DNA of 6,585 nucleotides from Pseudomonadota bacterium (GTDB lineage Bacteria; Pseudomonadota; Gammaproteobacteria; Natronospirales; REEB76): assembly GCA_021779005.1 (NCBI GenBank), contig JAJYBN010000068.1, positions 1 through 6,585 on the forward strand, read 5' to 3'. Shown piece after piece: positions 5,249-6,585 of the stretch (within the stretch, counting starts at the first letter, position 1; the number at the start of each line of letters is the position of its first letter). Position numbers and translations under genes: made by a program. A model generated the notes under the pieces. It did no database searches and was not told where the DNA came from. It worked only from the letters and a program-made list of their open reading frames with translations.

Positions 5249-6585
5249 TTATCGTGTACCCAGCCATTCCACGCGGTAGAGATCTTGTCTACGGTCAAGT
5301 AGATTGCGTACCCCACCCCGTTCGTGCAGTACTTTGAGCTTGTTGAGGTCGAGATCCACAATCAGTGTCATTTCGGTATTCGGTGTGCTTTCCGCTGCCA
5401 CACCATCGTGTGGGAAAGCGAAGTCTGATGGCGTAAATACTGCAGATTGCGAATACTGGATGTCGGCGTTTTCGACTTTGGGCAGGTTCCCGCAGCTGCC
5501 GGTAATGGCCACGTAGCATTCGTTTTCGATAGCCCGCGCCTGGGCGCAGCGTCTGACCCGCTGGTAACCGTTCTTGGTGTCTGTCCAGTACGGTACCATG
5601 AGAATTTGCATCCCCTGGTCTGCAAGAATGCGAGCTGTTTCCGGAAATTCGCAGTCATAGCACACCAGAATGCCGACCCGGCCCGCATCTGTATCGAATA
5701 CCTTGAGCCTGTCGCCCCCACGCACGCCCCAGTAGGAACGTTCATCCGGCGTTGGGTGCAGCTTGTATTGTGACTCCATGCTGCCATCGCGGCGCATGAG
5801 GAACGATATGTTGTAAAGGCTGTTGTTTTCGTAGACTGGCATGCTGCCGGACACGATATTGATGTTGTAGGACAAAGCCAGGTCACGCATGGCGTCACAA
5901 ACCGGGGACGTGTACTGTGCCAGCGTACGGATCGCATCTGCAGGTGTTTCCTGTGGCATCAGGCCCATGAGCGCGATGTTGAAAAATTCGGGAAACAGGG
6001 CGAAATCGCACTTATAACCAGCCAAGGCATCCACGAAAAATTCGATGTGCTGTGTCAATTCGTCAACCGATTTAACCGTCCGCATCTGCCACTGCACGCT
6101 TCCAACCCGTACCGTTGATTTGCGTTGACTCACTGCCGAAGATTTTTTCGGCTGGTAGAAGATATTGCTCCATTCGACAAGCACCGCGTAGCCGTGTGAC
6201 TTTACATCGTTTGGAATGTAGTCGCGGATGACGCGCCGCACATGGAAATCATTCGCCAGCTGAAAGCTCAGAATGGGATCGCGGATTTCCTTGCGCTTGA
6301 CGAGCTCAATGTACTCATCCGGTCCGATTTTGTCGGCATAGTCATGGAAACCGGGTATGCGCGCGCCTGCGATTACCGCGCGCAGGTTGAACTGGCGGCA
6401 TAGGTTCTTGCGCGCGTCGTATAAACGGCGGCCCAGTCGCATATCCCGGTAATCCGGATGTACAAATACCTCGATGCCATACAATACATCACCTTCCGGA
6501 TCGTGAGTGGCTAGAGTGCCATCACCGATGATTTGCTTATAAGTATGATGATCACCGAATTTTTCATAGTCTACGATTAGGGACA
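5249..6585 (-). CDS. GNAT acetyltransferase-like / nitrilase-family hydrolase fusion (5' end outside window)
   Basis: The frame is open from the stop at 5249-5251 through the window edge, giving 444 visible residues, so the true start lies beyond 6585. A TTG at 6482-6484 is internal: coding sequence continues upstream of it with SLIVDYEKFGDHH. Residues 1 to about 145 look like a GNAT acyltransferase domain, with VFVHPDYRDMRLGRRLYDAR (39-58) as the CoA-binding region. From about residue 158 there is a carbon-nitrogen hydrolase domain with the catalytic set Glu199 in LFPEFF, Lys274 in YKLHP and Cys308 in VCYDCEFPE, plus Glu281 in PTPDE. Nitrilase-family enzymes hydrolyse amides or nitriles. This two-domain arrangement is a known bacterial protein type, usually without an assigned substrate. 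It is probably cytoplasmic and has no operon partner visible here. Confidence 0.93.
   Translation of the reverse strand, partial: SLIVDYEKFGDHHTYKQIIGDGTLATHDPEGDVLYGIEVFVHPDYRDMRLGRRLYDARKNLCRQFNLRAVIAGARIPGFHDYADKIGPDEYIELVKRKEIRDPILSFQLANDFHVRRVIRDYIPNDVKSHGYAVLVEWSNIFYQPKKSSAVSQRKSTVRVGSVQWQMRTVKSVDELTQHIEFFVDALAGYKCDFALFPEFFNIALMGLMPQETPADAIRTLAQYTSPVCDAMRDLALSYNINIVSGSMPVYENNSLYNISFLMRRDGSMESQYKLHPTPDERSYWGVRGGDRLKVFDTDAGRVGILVCYDCEFPETARILADQGMQILMVPYWTDTKNGYQRVRRCAQARAIENECYVAITGSCGNLPKVENADIQYSQSAVFTPSDFAFPHDGVAAESTPNTEMTLIVDLDLNKLKVLHERGGVRNLLDRRQDLYRVEWLGTR

Noticed and set aside
5241..5255. ACGAT-TGCTT-ATCGT at the convergent junction as a bidirectional terminator
   Set aside because: A 5-base-pair, A/T-containing stem without a T tract is too weak. 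It also overlaps the end of the fusion gene.
5368..5937. A 189-codon minus-strand frame inside the nitrilase region
   Set aside because: It is an alternative frame of the GNAT/nitrilase fusion gene, whose catalytic motifs are in the other frame. No family signal was seen.
6482..6484. TTG as the start of the GNAT/nitrilase gene
   Set aside because: The frame stays open upstream to the window edge with plausible coding sequence, and starting here would cut into the GNAT domain.

Overview
The window reads as an ordinary, gene-dense chromosomal segment of a proteobacterium, most likely a gammaproteobacterium. The evidence is a single-domain MtgA-type glycosyltransferase, a paired set of periplasmic cytochromes c, a COG3671-type membrane protein and a GNAT/nitrilase fusion, together with moderately high GC and short or overlapping gene junctions. 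This placement is an inference from gene content; there is no rRNA or marker phylogeny here. I see no tRNA, rRNA, CRISPR array, insertion sequence, phage gene or attachment site.

Layout. Positions 1-96 hold the last 31 codons of an unidentified gene. Next is a forward, translationally coupled trio: murI (glutamate racemase, 132-974), a DUF2891 protein (971-2008) and mtgA (monofunctional peptidoglycan glycosyltransferase, 2005-2748). The genes are joined by two 4-base ATGA overlaps. Two of the three supply and polymerise peptidoglycan, so the uncharacterised middle gene is a candidate for a wall-related role. Convergent to this trio, on the minus strand, is a pair of small secreted monohaem cytochromes c (3180-3515, then 2781-3164). 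They resemble each other and look like the two halves of a dihaem cytochrome c4.

A 237-base divergent intergenic region (3516-3752) separates the cytochromes from a second forward cluster. It contains a clear inverted repeat at 3670-3691. The second cluster is msrB (methionine-R-sulfoxide reductase, 3753-4160), an AlaX-type alanyl-tRNA editing protein (4157-4882, again an ATGA overlap) and a small three-helix membrane protein (4906-5241). MsrB and AlaX are both quality-control enzymes: one repairs oxidised methionine and the other removes misacylated amino acids from tRNA-Ala.

The right end (5249 to the window edge, minus strand) is a large fusion of a GNAT acetyltransferase-like domain with a nitrilase-family amidohydrolase. 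Its catalytic Glu-Lys-Cys are intact and its N-terminus lies outside the window. I found no convincing new multi-gene system. The most useful leads are the DUF2891 gene locked between two wall genes, the divergent MtgA, the msrB-alaX coupling and the intergenic inverted repeat.
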